A DNA stretch of 33,335 bases from Alphaproteobacteria bacterium (GTDB taxonomy: Bacteria; Pseudomonadota; Alphaproteobacteria; Micropepsales; Micropepsaceae), in the NCBI GenBank assembly GCA_947475445.1, contig CANJLC010000017.1:1-33335 (forward strand), in the 5' to 3' direction. The notes beneath the pieces were generated by a model. That model worked only from the letters and a program-made list of their open reading frames with translations, was not told where the DNA came from and did no database searches. Below, in pieces: positions 1 to 7,499 of the stretch. Every line of letters begins with the position of its first letter. The first letter of the stretch is position 1. The translations under genes and the position numbers were made by a program.

Positions 1-1689
1 GGCGAAGGCGAAGAAGGCCGCGACGAGATGAACGAGCTGGAAGAGCGCATCCGCAAGACCAAGCTGTCGAAGGAAGCGCGCGAGAAGGCCACTGCCGAAG
101 TCAAGAAGCTGCGCTCCATGTCACCCATGAGCGCGGAAGCGACCGTCGTGCGCAATTATCTCGACTGGCTGCTGTCGCTGCCCTGGGGCAAGAAGTCCAA
201 GGTCAAGAAGGACATCGACGCCGCCGAGAAAGTGCTCAACGACGATCATTACGGCCTGGAGAAGGTCAAGGAGCGCATCCTTGAGTATCTCGCGGTGCAA
301 AGCCGCGTGGGCAAGATCAAAGGACCGATCCTGTGCCTGGTCGGACCGCCGGGCGTGGGCAAGACCTCGCTGGGCAAGTCCATCGCCAAGGCGACGGGCC
401 GTGAATTCGTGCGCATGTCGCTGGGCGGCATGCGGGACGAAGCGGAAATCCGTGGCCATCGCCGGACCTATATCGGCTCCATGCCCGGCAAGATCATCCA
501 GTCCATGAAGAAGGCGAAGACGTCCAATCCGCTCTTCCTGCTGGACGAGATCGACAAGCTGGGCGCCGATTATCGCGGCGACCCGTCGTCTGCGCTGCTC
601 GAAGTGCTCGACCCCGAGCAGAACAGCAGCTTTGCCGACCATTACCTGGAGGTCGATTTCGACCTGTCGGACGTGATGTTCGTCACCACGGCCAACTCCC
701 TGCGCATGCCGCAGCCCCTGATGGACCGCATGGAGATCATCCGCATCCCCGGCTACACCGAGGATGAAAAGGTCGAGATCGCCAAGCGCCACCTCATTCC
801 CAAGGAAATGGCGGCGCATGCCCTCAAGGCCGAGGAGTGGACCATCACCGATGCGGGCCTGCGCGACCTGATCCGCTATCACAGCCGCGAGGCCGGCGTT
901 CGCAATCTCGAACGCGAAATCGCGAACCTGACCCGCAAGGCCGTCAAGCAGATCATGTCGGCCAAGGCCAAGAGCGTGGAAGTCACGGCGGAAAATCTCG
1001 ACAGCTTCGCCGGGGTTCGCAAGTACCGCTATGGCGAGATGGAAGGCGAGGACCAGGTTGGTGTCGTCACCGGCCTGGCCTGGACGGAAGTGGGCGGCGA
1101 AACGCTGACCATTGAAGCCGTCATGCTGCCCGGCAAGGGCCGCTTCCAGGCCACCGGCAAGCTGGGCGATGTGATGAAGGAATCCATCGACGCGGCGCGG
1201 TCCTATGTCCGCTCCAAGGCGACCACCTTCGGCATCAAGCCGCCGACCTTCGACAAGGTGGATATCCACGTCCATGTGCCCGAAGGCGCCACGCCCAAGG
1301 ACGGCCCCTCGGCCGGCCTGGCGATGGCGACCTCCATCGTCTCGGTGCTGACCGGCATTCCCATTCGCCGCGATGTGGCGATGACGGGCGAGGTCACGCT
1401 GCGCGGACGGGCGCTGCCGATCGGCGGCCTCAAGGAAAAGCTTCTCGCAGCCCTTCGGGCGGGGATCACCACCGTGATCATCCCCAAGGAGAATGAGAAG
1501 GACCTGGCCGAGGTGCCGGACAATGTGAAAACCGGCCTCAAGATCATACCGGTGGCCGATGTCGGCGAAGTCCTGAAGATCGCCCTGGTGCGCGAACCGG
1601 TGGCGATCGACTGGGCCGAGCCTGAGGTTGAAACCGTCCCGCGGGTGGCGCTGGACGAGGGCGACCCCGATCCCCTGGTCACCCACTAA
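1..1689 (+). CDS. lon: Lon ATP-dependent protease (3' part; 5' end outside window)
   Basis: This is the C-terminal 562 residues of Lon, the cytoplasmic AAA+ serine protease that degrades misfolded and regulatory proteins. The reading frame is open from base 1, so the N-terminal substrate-binding domain lies upstream of the window. An internal ATG at 28 is not the real start. Visible in order are the end of the helical N-terminal region, Walker A (GPPGVGKT, about 343-366), Walker B (LLDEIDK, about 538-558), the AAA+ lid, and the Lon protease domain with the catalytic serine in PKDGPSAG (codon 1309-1311) and catalytic lysine in GGLKEK (about 1432). The C-terminus is slightly extended and acidic. 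A strong terminator follows directly, and hupB is next, the usual alphaproteobacterial order. Confidence 0.97.
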   Translation, partial: GEGEEGRDEMNELEERIRKTKLSKEAREKATAEVKKLRSMSPMSAEATVVRNYLDWLLSLPWGKKSKVKKDIDAAEKVLNDDHYGLEKVKERILEYLAVQSRVGKIKGPILCLVGPPGVGKTSLGKSIAKATGREFVRMSLGGMRDEAEIRGHRRTYIGSMPGKIIQSMKKAKTSNPLFLLDEIDKLGADYRGDPSSALLEVLDPEQNSSFADHYLEVDFDLSDVMFVTTANSLRMPQPLMDRMEIIRIPGYTEDEKVEIAKRHLIPKEMAAHALKAEEWTITDAGLRDLIRYHSREAGVRNLEREIANLTRKAVKQIMSAKAKSVEVTAENLDSFAGVRKYRYGEMEGEDQVGVVTGLAWTEVGGETLTIEAVMLPGKGRFQATGKLGDVMKESIDAARSYVRSKATTFGIKPPTFDKVDIHVHVPEGATPKDGPSAGLAMATSIVSVLTGIPIRRDVAMTGEVTLRGRALPIGGLKEKLLAALRAGITTVIIPKENEKDLAEVPDNVKTGLKIIPVADVGEVLKIALVREPVAIDWAEPEVETVPRVALDEGDPDPLVTH

Positions 1690-1700
1690 AGTCAAAAACC

Positions 1701-1735
1701 AAGGGCCCGGAGACCATTTCCGGGCCCTTTTTTTG
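1701..1735 (+). terminator. Rho-independent terminator after lon
   Basis: An 11-bp GC-rich stem (AAGGGCCCGGA, starting at 1701, pairs with the copy ending at about 1729) has a 6-7 nt loop and is followed by a run of seven Ts. It begins 12 bases after the lon stop codon and should separate lon from hupB. Confidence 0.9.
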
Positions 1736-1778
1736 GCCTTTTTTACCAAAAAAAGCAGGGATATTGCGGTTTTTCGCC

Positions 1779-1807
1779 TTGGCAAGGCCTTACCCCCGCC
1801 CCTAGAG
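1779..1807 (+). promoter_or_regulatory. Possible sigma-70-type promoter for hupB
   Basis: TTGGCA (1779-1784) is spaced 17 bases from CTAGAG (1802-1807), about 75 bases upstream of the HU start codon and downstream of the lon terminator. The -35 match is good and the -10 match is weak. The placement makes sense, but the assignment is tentative. Confidence 0.3.
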
Positions 1808-1882
1808 TCCCGTCCTATAGGGAAGAATCGCAAACGGAGCGCCGGCAACAGCCGGGGCGACCATCAGATAAGGGAGCGCCTT

Positions 1883-2155
1883 GTGAACAAGAACGATCTC
1901 ATCCAGAAGCTCGCCGACCATACCGGGCTGCCGAAAAACGACGCGGCCAAGGCAGTGGACGGCGTGTTTGACTTGATCGCGGCCTCGCTCAAGTCCGGGG
2001 ACGAGGTGCGCCTCACCGGTTTCGGCGTTTTCGTGGTCGCCACCCGGGCCGGCGGCAAGGGCCGCAATCCCCAGACCGGCGAGGAAATCACCATCAAGCC
2101 GTCCAAGCAGCCGCGCTTCCGGGCCGGCAAGCAGCTCAAGGACTCCCTCAACTAA
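1883..2155 (+). CDS. hupB: DNA-binding protein HU
   Basis: This 90-residue histone-like protein bends and compacts nucleoid DNA as a dimer. The frame is open further upstream, but the GTG at 1883 is preceded by AGGGAG (1871-1876) at correct spacing and yields the exact family length beginning MNKNDLIQKLA. The conserved GFGVF segment, the DNA-binding arm with RNPQTGEEI, and the C-terminal PRFRAGKQLKD are all present. It sits between lon and tRNA-Val, each separated from it by a terminator, so it is probably transcribed alone. Confidence 0.96.
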   Translation: MNKNDLIQKLADHTGLPKNDAAKAVDGVFDLIAASLKSGDEVRLTGFGVFVVATRAGGKGRNPQTGEEITIKPSKQPRFRAGKQLKDSLN

Positions 2156-2172
2156 GAGGGGCTGGTATCTGA

Positions 2173-2211
2173 CAATGCCGCGCTGGCGATGGCCTGCGCG
2201 GCATTGTTTTT
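2173..2211 (+). terminator. Rho-independent terminator after hupB
   Basis: A perfect 11-bp stem (CAATGCCGCGC, 2173-2183, pairs with 2196-2206) has a 12-base loop and is followed by TTTTT. It lies 17 bases after the HU stop codon. Confidence 0.88.
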
Positions 2212-2227
2212 GGATATACTGAAATTC

Positions 2228-2302
2228 GGGCAGTTAGCTCAGCGGTAGAGCGTCTCCTTTACACGGAGAGGGCCGGGGGTTCGATCCCCTCACTGCCCAC
2301 CA
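2228..2302 (+). tRNA. tRNA-Val (anticodon UAC)
   Basis: A complete 75-base cloverleaf. The acceptor stem GGGCAGT pairs with ACTGCCC, the D-arm contains TAGCTCAGCGGTAGAGC, and the anticodon stem TCTCC/GGAGA encloses TTTACAC with anticodon TAC. The T-arm contains GGTTCGATCCC. The 3' CCA is encoded (2300-2302). Its place after hupB is conserved in many alphaproteobacteria. Confidence 0.97.
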
Positions 2303-2317
2303 CAGTCAAGGGCGCCA

Positions 2318-3511
2318 TCACAAATCGTGGCGAACCGGCTTGCGCAGCGCGAACTGGGCCACCAGGAAAGACCCCACCGCGCATCCGGCAATTCCCAGGA
2401 TCATCGGCTGCGGCGTGCCGTCCGCGAAAAATCCCGCCAGCGCCATCATCACGGAACCCACGATCATCTGCAGCGAGCCCATCAGCGCCGAAGCGGTTCC
2501 TGCGATCTCGCCATGATGTTCCATCGCCAGCACGGCCGTGGTGGGCAGGACCAGCCCCAGGAAGCCATAGCCGACAAACAGAAACCCCATCATCACGAAA
2601 AGGCTGTTCACGCCGGCGAGCGACAGGACCGCGAGGCTGGCCATGGCCAGTCCAAAACCCGCCGCAGCGGCGCGGATCACCGGACCCAGCCCGAATTTTC
2701 GAGTCAGGTTGCCCGTGAGCTGGCTGAAGCCGAAAAAGGATGCCGCGTTCAGGGCGAAGCAAAGGCTGAAAAGCTGGGGCGTCAGGCCGAAATAGTTGAT
2801 CAGCACGAAAGACGCGCTGCCCAGGTAAACGAAGAAGGCTGAAATGCCCAGCGCACCCACCAGCGTCAGGCCGGTGAACTCCAGGTCGCGCAGCAGCAGC
2901 CAATAGGCGCTGAATGCGCCGCGCCAGCTGCTGCCGCCGCGCTGGCTGGCCGGCCGCGTTTCCTTCAGTTGGGTCACGGCCAGCGCCAGGGCGATGGCGG
3001 CGGCGACCGTCAAAACCACAAAGACGCCGCGCCAGCCGAACGCCGCGATCACGAAGCTTCCGGTCAAGGGCGCCAGGATGGGCGAAATGCTGACGGTCAG
3101 CATCAGCAGCGCCATCAGCCGCGTGGCTTCATGGCCGGTGTGCAGGTCGCGCACGATGGCGCGCGGCACCACCATGCCGGCGCAGGCGCCGAATGCCTGC
3201 ACGATCCGAAAGCCGATCAGCGCGTGAATGTCCGGCGCCAGCGCGCAGCCGATGCTGCCGCAGGCGAATATGATCAAGCCGCCATAGATGGGCGGCTTGC
3301 GTCCGACAATGTCGCTGAGCGGGCCATAGAAAAGTTGGCAGATGCCGATGACGATGAAAAACGTCATCAGGGTCATCTGCACGGCGGCGGGTGTCGCCTG
3401 CAGGCTATGGCCCATGGAGGGCAGGGCCGGCAGGTACATGTCGATGGAAAAGGGCCCCACCGCGGTGATCAAACCCAGGACAATGGCCAGGCGCAGGAAA
3501 TGACGGGTCAA
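2318..3511 (-). CDS. MFS drug-efflux transporter, Bcr/CflA type
   Basis: This is a 397-residue inner-membrane protein with about twelve hydrophobic segments. The N-terminus (LGLITAVGPFSIDMYLPALP) and the cytoplasmic loop-2 motif GPLSDIVGRKPP are characteristic of the Bcr/CflA subfamily of drug/H+ antiporters. The start codon is TTG: an in-frame TGA lies one codon upstream, so no earlier start is possible, and a later one would delete the first membrane helix. It is convergent with tRNA-Val and divergent from the secreted protein at 3631. The substrate cannot be told from sequence. The family is known for bicyclomycin, sulfonamide or chloramphenicol export. Confidence 0.88.
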   Translation of the reverse strand: MTRHFLRLAIVLGLITAVGPFSIDMYLPALPSMGHSLQATPAAVQMTLMTFFIVIGICQLFYGPLSDIVGRKPPIYGGLIIFACGSIGCALAPDIHALIGFRIVQAFGACAGMVVPRAIVRDLHTGHEATRLMALLMLTVSISPILAPLTGSFVIAAFGWRGVFVVLTVAAAIALALAVTQLKETRPASQRGGSSWRGAFSAYWLLLRDLEFTGLTLVGALGISAFFVYLGSASFVLINYFGLTPQLFSLCFALNAASFFGFSQLTGNLTRKFGLGPVIRAAAAGFGLAMASLAVLSLAGVNSLFVMMGFLFVGYGFLGLVLPTTAVLAMEHHGEIAGTASALMGSLQMIVGSVMMALAGFFADGTPQPMILGIAGCAVGSFLVAQFALRKPVRHDL

Positions 3512-3630
3512 GCTTCAATCCGGATTGTGAGACGGCAGGGCAACTTCTATTCCCTTATTGCTGCGCCAATGCAACACGCGCGGGCCGGCAAAAGCTGTTA
3601 GTCTGTCACGCGAACGGCCGCGGGGTTGGC

Positions 3631-4548
3631 ATGAGACACGCAATTTTTCTGGTGCTTGCGCTGGGCCTGCCTGTTCCCGACCTTGCCCAGCCTGCCGATG
3701 TCCTTAGCGAGCGGGTGATTGTCACGGCGCCCCGCCTCACGCCGCAAATCGAGGCCATGATTCACGATTTCATAGGCGCCCGCGCCACGCCGGCGCAATT
3801 GCTGGGCCAGGTGCCGCGCTGGAACCGGCCGCTTTGTCCGCGCACCGACGGCCTTTCGCGCGACGCCTACACCGCCTTTGTCAGCCAGCGCATCCGCGTG
3901 GTGGCGAACATGGCGGGGGCCAAATTGGCGCCGGCGCCCTGCAATCCCAATATCCAGATTTTCTTCACGGACAATCCAGAAGCGACACTCTATGGCGTGA
4001 AGGCCCGGGACAGGAATTTGCTGGGCTACAAGGGCGCCCAGACCATCACGCACCCCATCCAGGCCTGGTATGTCACCGGCATCACCGACCTGGACGGCAG
4101 GATCGTGATTGACCAGGACGCGCAGGGCAGCATGGACAGCCAGGGCGGCAGCAGCGGCGGCGATGGCGCCGCGCCGGGCCAGATTACCTGGACCTTTCCC
4201 ACCCTGCTGGTGAATGGCTATCGCGGCAAAACGGATTTGCGCAGCGACCTGGCCAATATCGTCATCATTGCCGACAAGAAAGTGACCGCCAATTACAAGC
4301 TGGCCGCCGTGGCCGATTACATTGCGGTGCTGGCGCTGACCTATACCGCGGATTTTTCCTCCTGCCAGGAACTGCCCAGCATCACCAACCTGTTCGCGCC
4401 TGGCTGCCCGCCGGATCGCCGGCCGGAAGGTCTGACCGACGGCGATATCGGCTATCTGCGCGGCATCTACCGCATGCCTCCCGACCAGAAGCTGGGCCTG
4501 CAGCAAAGCACCATCGCCGCCGAAATGAAAAAAAGCATGGGGCGCTGA
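3631..4548 (+). CDS. Secreted protein of unknown function
   Basis: The protein has 305 residues, with an N-terminal hydrophobic signal sequence (about 1-20) and a probable signal peptidase site near LAQPA. I recognise no catalytic motif. Features include cysteines near residues 70, 107, 248 and 258 that could form disulfides in the periplasm, a Gly/Ser-rich loop near 170-180 (QGGSSGGDG), and a C-terminal segment LTDGDIGYLRGIYRM followed by an amphipathic, lysine-containing tail. It is convergent with the TPR/oxygenase gene, the two stop codons being almost adjacent. It is intact and probably expressed, but I cannot assign a role. Confidence 0.75.
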   Translation: MRHAIFLVLALGLPVPDLAQPADVLSERVIVTAPRLTPQIEAMIHDFIGARATPAQLLGQVPRWNRPLCPRTDGLSRDAYTAFVSQRIRVVANMAGAKLAPAPCNPNIQIFFTDNPEATLYGVKARDRNLLGYKGAQTITHPIQAWYVTGITDLDGRIVIDQDAQGSMDSQGGSSGGDGAAPGQITWTFPTLLVNGYRGKTDLRSDLANIVIIADKKVTANYKLAAVADYIAVLALTYTADFSSCQELPSITNLFAPGCPPDRRPEGLTDGDIGYLRGIYRMPPDQKLGLQQSTIAAEMKKSMGR

Positions 4549-4549
4549 A

Positions 4550-6343
4550 TCAGCGGGGCACAGCATCAAACGCGATGGTGGTGCGGACCGTGTCGCTGTG
4601 GAACGGCACCGTGCCGTGCCACATGTAGGAGGGGAACAGCACCAGCCGCCCCGGCACGGGCTGGATCGCCCGCCGCACGCCAAGGCCGATATCGTAACTG
4701 GGTTCGCCGAACTTGATCCAGCCCTGTTTCTGCGTTTCGTCCTTCACCGCATCGGGCACCCCGACATAATAGCAGGAGCTGATCCAGCCTTCGGGATGGA
4801 CGTGGTTGACGTGATAGCCGCAATCCCGCAGCCGCGACGACCAGGAGCCGGTGAAGCGAAAGCCGGCGCCGCGCCGCCCCCGGAAGGGATGGGCGGCATC
4901 CGGCGCAATCCCGGCGATATAACGCTGCATGGCCTCAGCGATACGTTGCTTCAGCCGCTCGACCAGGTCATGGCCCGCGCCGAAGATATTGCCGCGGGTC
5001 TGGCTGCCGCTGCGCAGGGACTGGTTGATGGGTTCGCGCGTCTGGGGATGCACCTGCGCCAGCCATTCGTTCAGTTCTGCATTGAAGGATGCCATGTCGG
5101 AAAAACCCTGCGGCGGTTCTAGGTCGAACATCTGGATCAGCTCGTCATAGCCATTGAGCCGCTCCTCACGCGCATCGTCCATCAGGCGCCAGGCCGAACC
5201 CAGCACAGCCAGGCCAAGCTGGTCATGGGGTGCGCGGGCGATGCATTTTTCCGCCATCACGGCTGCCTTTTCGGGATCGCGGCTTTGCAGGGAGGCGATG
5301 GCCAGTCCCCGGATCAGTCCCGGATCGTCCGGCGCGCGGGCCAGGGCTTTTTCCAGCGTCTTCACGGCTTCGTCATGGCGGCCAAGCTGGGCCAGCGCTT
5401 CGGCCGCGCCGCTCATGGCATCGCAATTGTCCGGCTCGCGCGCCAGCACCGCTTCATAGGCGGCATGCGCTTCCACCGTGCGCTTGGAAAGGGACAACAG
5501 GCCCGCCTTGCTCAAGGCAAGCGGCGTGTGGTCCGGGGCCTTGTCGTAGGACGCCAGGAATTCCTCGTCCCGTCCCAGCGAATGCAGCAAGTCGTTATAG
5601 GCCTGGTGCGCAGCGGGATTGAGCGGCTCGCGCGCGATCACGTCTTTCATCACCGCCAGCGCCTCGTCAAAGCGCGACAATTCCACCAGCAAATCGGCTC
5701 TGGTCAGCTCCACGCTGCTGCGGCCGGGATCCAGCTTCGCCACGCGGGCGAAATTCTCCAGTGCTGCGTCTTTCTTGCCCTGGCCATACTGCGCGAAGGC
5801 CAGGTTATAGGCGAAGGCAGACTTCAGGCGCGGGTCCTGCGCATCGCCAAAGCCTTGCGCCAGCAATGCTTCGCTTTCCGAAGGCCGGTCATTGTCCTTC
5901 AGCAGGACGCCCAGCGACAACAGCGCCAGCTGATGGCCCGGAACCAGCGCCAGCACCCGGCGCCAGCTTGCTTCGGCGCTCGCCGGATCACCCAGCCGGT
6001 GCTGCAATTCGCCCAATTCATACCACGCATCCGCAAGGCCCGGATCGGCCGCCACGGCATCGGCCATCGCCGCCGCCGCTTCACCATGCCGGCCGGCCAG
6101 CAGCAGCACCTTGCCCAGATTCATCAGCACATGGGCGTGGTGCGGGCGGATGGAAAGCGACCGGCCAAGGTGCTGGATCGCCTCATCCAGTCTGTGCTGC
6201 TGGATTCGCACCAGCGCCAGCAGATGCAGCGCATCGGGGTCTGGTCCCGGCGCCAGCAAGGCGTGCGCAAGCTGCTCCGCCGCAGCGATATTGCCCTGCG
6301 CCAGATGCTGGGCGCCTTGCAGGATGGAATTGGAAACGGACAT
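4550..6343 (-). CDS. TPR-repeat protein with C-terminal putative 2OG-Fe(II) oxygenase domain
   Basis: The protein has 597 residues. Residues about 1-390 are a chain of tetratricopeptide repeats of roughly 34 residues (recurrent A..NLG, A.a...p pattern), a protein-binding superhelix. The C-terminal 110 residues resemble the 2OG-FeII_Oxy_5 group: the motif NHVHPEGWISSCYYV has candidate metal ligands H514/H516, and FPSYMWHGTVPF supplies H576, followed by R587 (VRTTIAFD) as the probable 2-oxoglutarate-binding arginine. There is no signal peptide, so it is presumably cytoplasmic. The target is unknown, and protein or peptide hydroxylation is an inference from the TPR fusion. It starts 126 bases from the divergent EF-hand lipoprotein gene. 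Confidence 0.82.
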   Translation of the reverse strand: MSVSNSILQGAQHLAQGNIAAAEQLAHALLAPGPDPDALHLLALVRIQQHRLDEAIQHLGRSLSIRPHHAHVLMNLGKVLLLAGRHGEAAAAMADAVAADPGLADAWYELGELQHRLGDPASAEASWRRVLALVPGHQLALLSLGVLLKDNDRPSESEALLAQGFGDAQDPRLKSAFAYNLAFAQYGQGKKDAALENFARVAKLDPGRSSVELTRADLLVELSRFDEALAVMKDVIAREPLNPAAHQAYNDLLHSLGRDEEFLASYDKAPDHTPLALSKAGLLSLSKRTVEAHAAYEAVLAREPDNCDAMSGAAEALAQLGRHDEAVKTLEKALARAPDDPGLIRGLAIASLQSRDPEKAAVMAEKCIARAPHDQLGLAVLGSAWRLMDDAREERLNGYDELIQMFDLEPPQGFSDMASFNAELNEWLAQVHPQTREPINQSLRSGSQTRGNIFGAGHDLVERLKQRIAEAMQRYIAGIAPDAAHPFRGRRGAGFRFTGSWSSRLRDCGYHVNHVHPEGWISSCYYVGVPDAVKDETQKQGWIKFGEPSYDIGLGVRRAIQPVPGRLVLFPSYMWHGTVPFHSDTVRTTIAFDAVPR

Positions 6344-6468
6344 GGGGCGGAAGTCTAGGATAAATACCGGTTCACGCCAAAAAGCCTGTTACGGCGCCGT
6401 CATTCGCCAAAAGCCGCGCCGTGCGCTAGAACGCAGGCGCGGGGTGAATGTCTGTCAGGAGTGTTCCA

Positions 6469-7035
6469 TTGCGTCATCGCCCCTTTTTGCTCGCCGGATC
6501 CTGCATCCTGACCCTGGCGGCCTGCGGCCCGTCCCGCCCGCCTGAACCCGATATGTACAGCCCGAACTACCGCCCGCCGCGCGAGGAAATTTTCAACGGC
6601 GGCCCCAACGCCATTCTCCTCAAATATGACGCCAATCATGACGGCGAGCTGACGCGTGCCGAACTGGCCGCGGGCCTCAAGGCGGAATTCGCCAGCTACG
6701 ATGCCGGTCACAAGGGCTGCATCAATGTCGAGCAAACCGCCGCCATCAATGCCAGCCGCATTGCCGCCGACCAGGCCACCGCCACGCCGCTGCAGGACTG
6801 GAACAATGACGACTGCATAGACCTGCGCGAATTTTCCACCACCGCCAATTCGCTGTTCGCGGAACGGGACCGTGACCTCAATGGCGTCATCACGGCCAAG
6901 GAATTCAAGCCGGCCGGTGCAAGGGATGACGAGGAACCTGGCCGTGAGGTCAGGGGCGAGCGCGGCCCCGGACAGGGCCGGCCCGGGGGAGGTTCCGGTG
7001 GTGGCGGTCCCGGTGGCGGCCCGCCCCGCCAATAA
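6469..7035 (+). CDS. EF-hand calcium-binding lipoprotein
   Basis: The preferred start is TTG at 6469: AGGAG (6457-6461) lies seven bases upstream, and the product then begins with a compact lipoprotein signal MRHRPFLLAGS... ending in the lipobox LTLAAC. An ATG at 6448 is in frame but has no ribosome-binding site and would lengthen the n-region. The mature part (188 residues in total) carries EF-hand-like calcium loops: DANHDGELTRAEL, a degenerate DAGHKGCINVEQ, WNNDDCIDLREF and DRDLNGVITAKEF. It ends in a Gly/Pro/Arg-rich low-complexity tail. It is probably anchored in the outer or inner membrane facing the periplasm. The role is unknown, possibly calcium sensing or buffering. Confidence 0.82.
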   Translation: MRHRPFLLAGSCILTLAACGPSRPPEPDMYSPNYRPPREEIFNGGPNAILLKYDANHDGELTRAELAAGLKAEFASYDAGHKGCINVEQTAAINASRIAADQATATPLQDWNNDDCIDLREFSTTANSLFAERDRDLNGVITAKEFKPAGARDDEEPGREVRGERGPGQGRPGGGSGGGGPGGGPPRQ

Positions 7036-7051
7036 CTTGACTTGATGGGAT

Positions 7052-7099
7052 GGGGGCCCTACATCGGCCCCCTTCGCGCGCCCTTTTTGGGGGCCGATG
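7052..7099 (+). other. Two mutually exclusive hairpins before tRNA-Asp
   Basis: GGGGGCC (7052-7058) can pair with GGCCCCC (7066-7072). The same right arm, extended as CATCGGCCCCC (7062-7072), can instead pair perfectly over 11 bp with 7089-7099, ending one base before the tRNA. Part of the second loop is CCCTTTTT. This could be a termination or processing structure between the EF-hand gene and the tRNA. Function is inferred only. Confidence 0.5.
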
Positions 7100-7100
7100 C

Positions 7101-7177
7101 GGGGGCGTAGCTCAGTTGGTTAGAGTGTCGGCCTGTCACGCCGAAGGTCGCGGGTTCGAGCCCCGTCGCTCCCGCCA
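7101..7177 (+). tRNA. tRNA-Asp (anticodon GUC)
   Basis: A complete 77-base cloverleaf. The acceptor stem GGGGGCG pairs with CGCTCCC (one G-U), the D-arm contains TAGCTCAGTTGGTTAGAG, and the anticodon stem TCGGC/GCCGA encloses CTGTCAC with anticodon GTC. The T-arm is GCGGGTTCGAGCCCCGT. The discriminator is G and CCA is encoded at 7175-7177. Confidence 0.97.
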
Positions 7178-7499
7178 GTCCTTTCAAGGACTTGGCATTA
7201 GTATGGAGGTGCTTGCACGATCTTGTGTAAGCACCATGTAAGCAAAAGACCTCGCAGCCTAACTCCCAAGGGGCCAAAATAACCGCCAGTTGCCGGTTTG
7301 GAAGAAGGTTGCTCGCTTTGTCAAAGTGAAGGGTCGTAAGTCCGTATGGGCCCAACATTGTCCGCCGAGATGAACTGAAGAAAATAACACGCATATAGGG
7401 GTGCGAAGGCCACTACCCCCTTCGGCGTCCGGCAGGACAAAGCGCTTACCGCTTGCCCATATGGGGCCGCCGCCGCTGAAATAGTCCCACCTGCGCCCG
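7178..7499. other. Intergenic region after tRNA-Asp, no gene seen
   Basis: Of these 322 bases, I see no convincing coding region; short open frames here are antisense or low quality. A small hairpin overlaps the tRNA end (AGTCCTT, 7177-7183, with AAGGACT, 7186-7192). A longer one follows, GGTGCTTGCAC (7208-7218) with GTGTAAGCACC (7225-7235), with one G-T mismatch and a 6-base loop. No T-run follows either. Its position beside a tRNA 3' end would suit an old integration site, but I found no second copy of the tRNA end and no integrase. Confidence 0.5.

Noticed and set aside
121..1848. Long minus-strand open frame (575 codons) opposite lon
   Set aside because: It is antisense to lon, has a composition typical of the complement of GC-rich coding DNA (His/Arg/Gly/Asp-rich), and shows no family motifs.
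5225..6358. Long plus-strand open frame opposite the TPR/oxygenase gene
   Set aside because: It is low-complexity (Gln/Arg/His-rich) shadow of the minus-strand gene, with no ribosome-binding site or recognisable domain.
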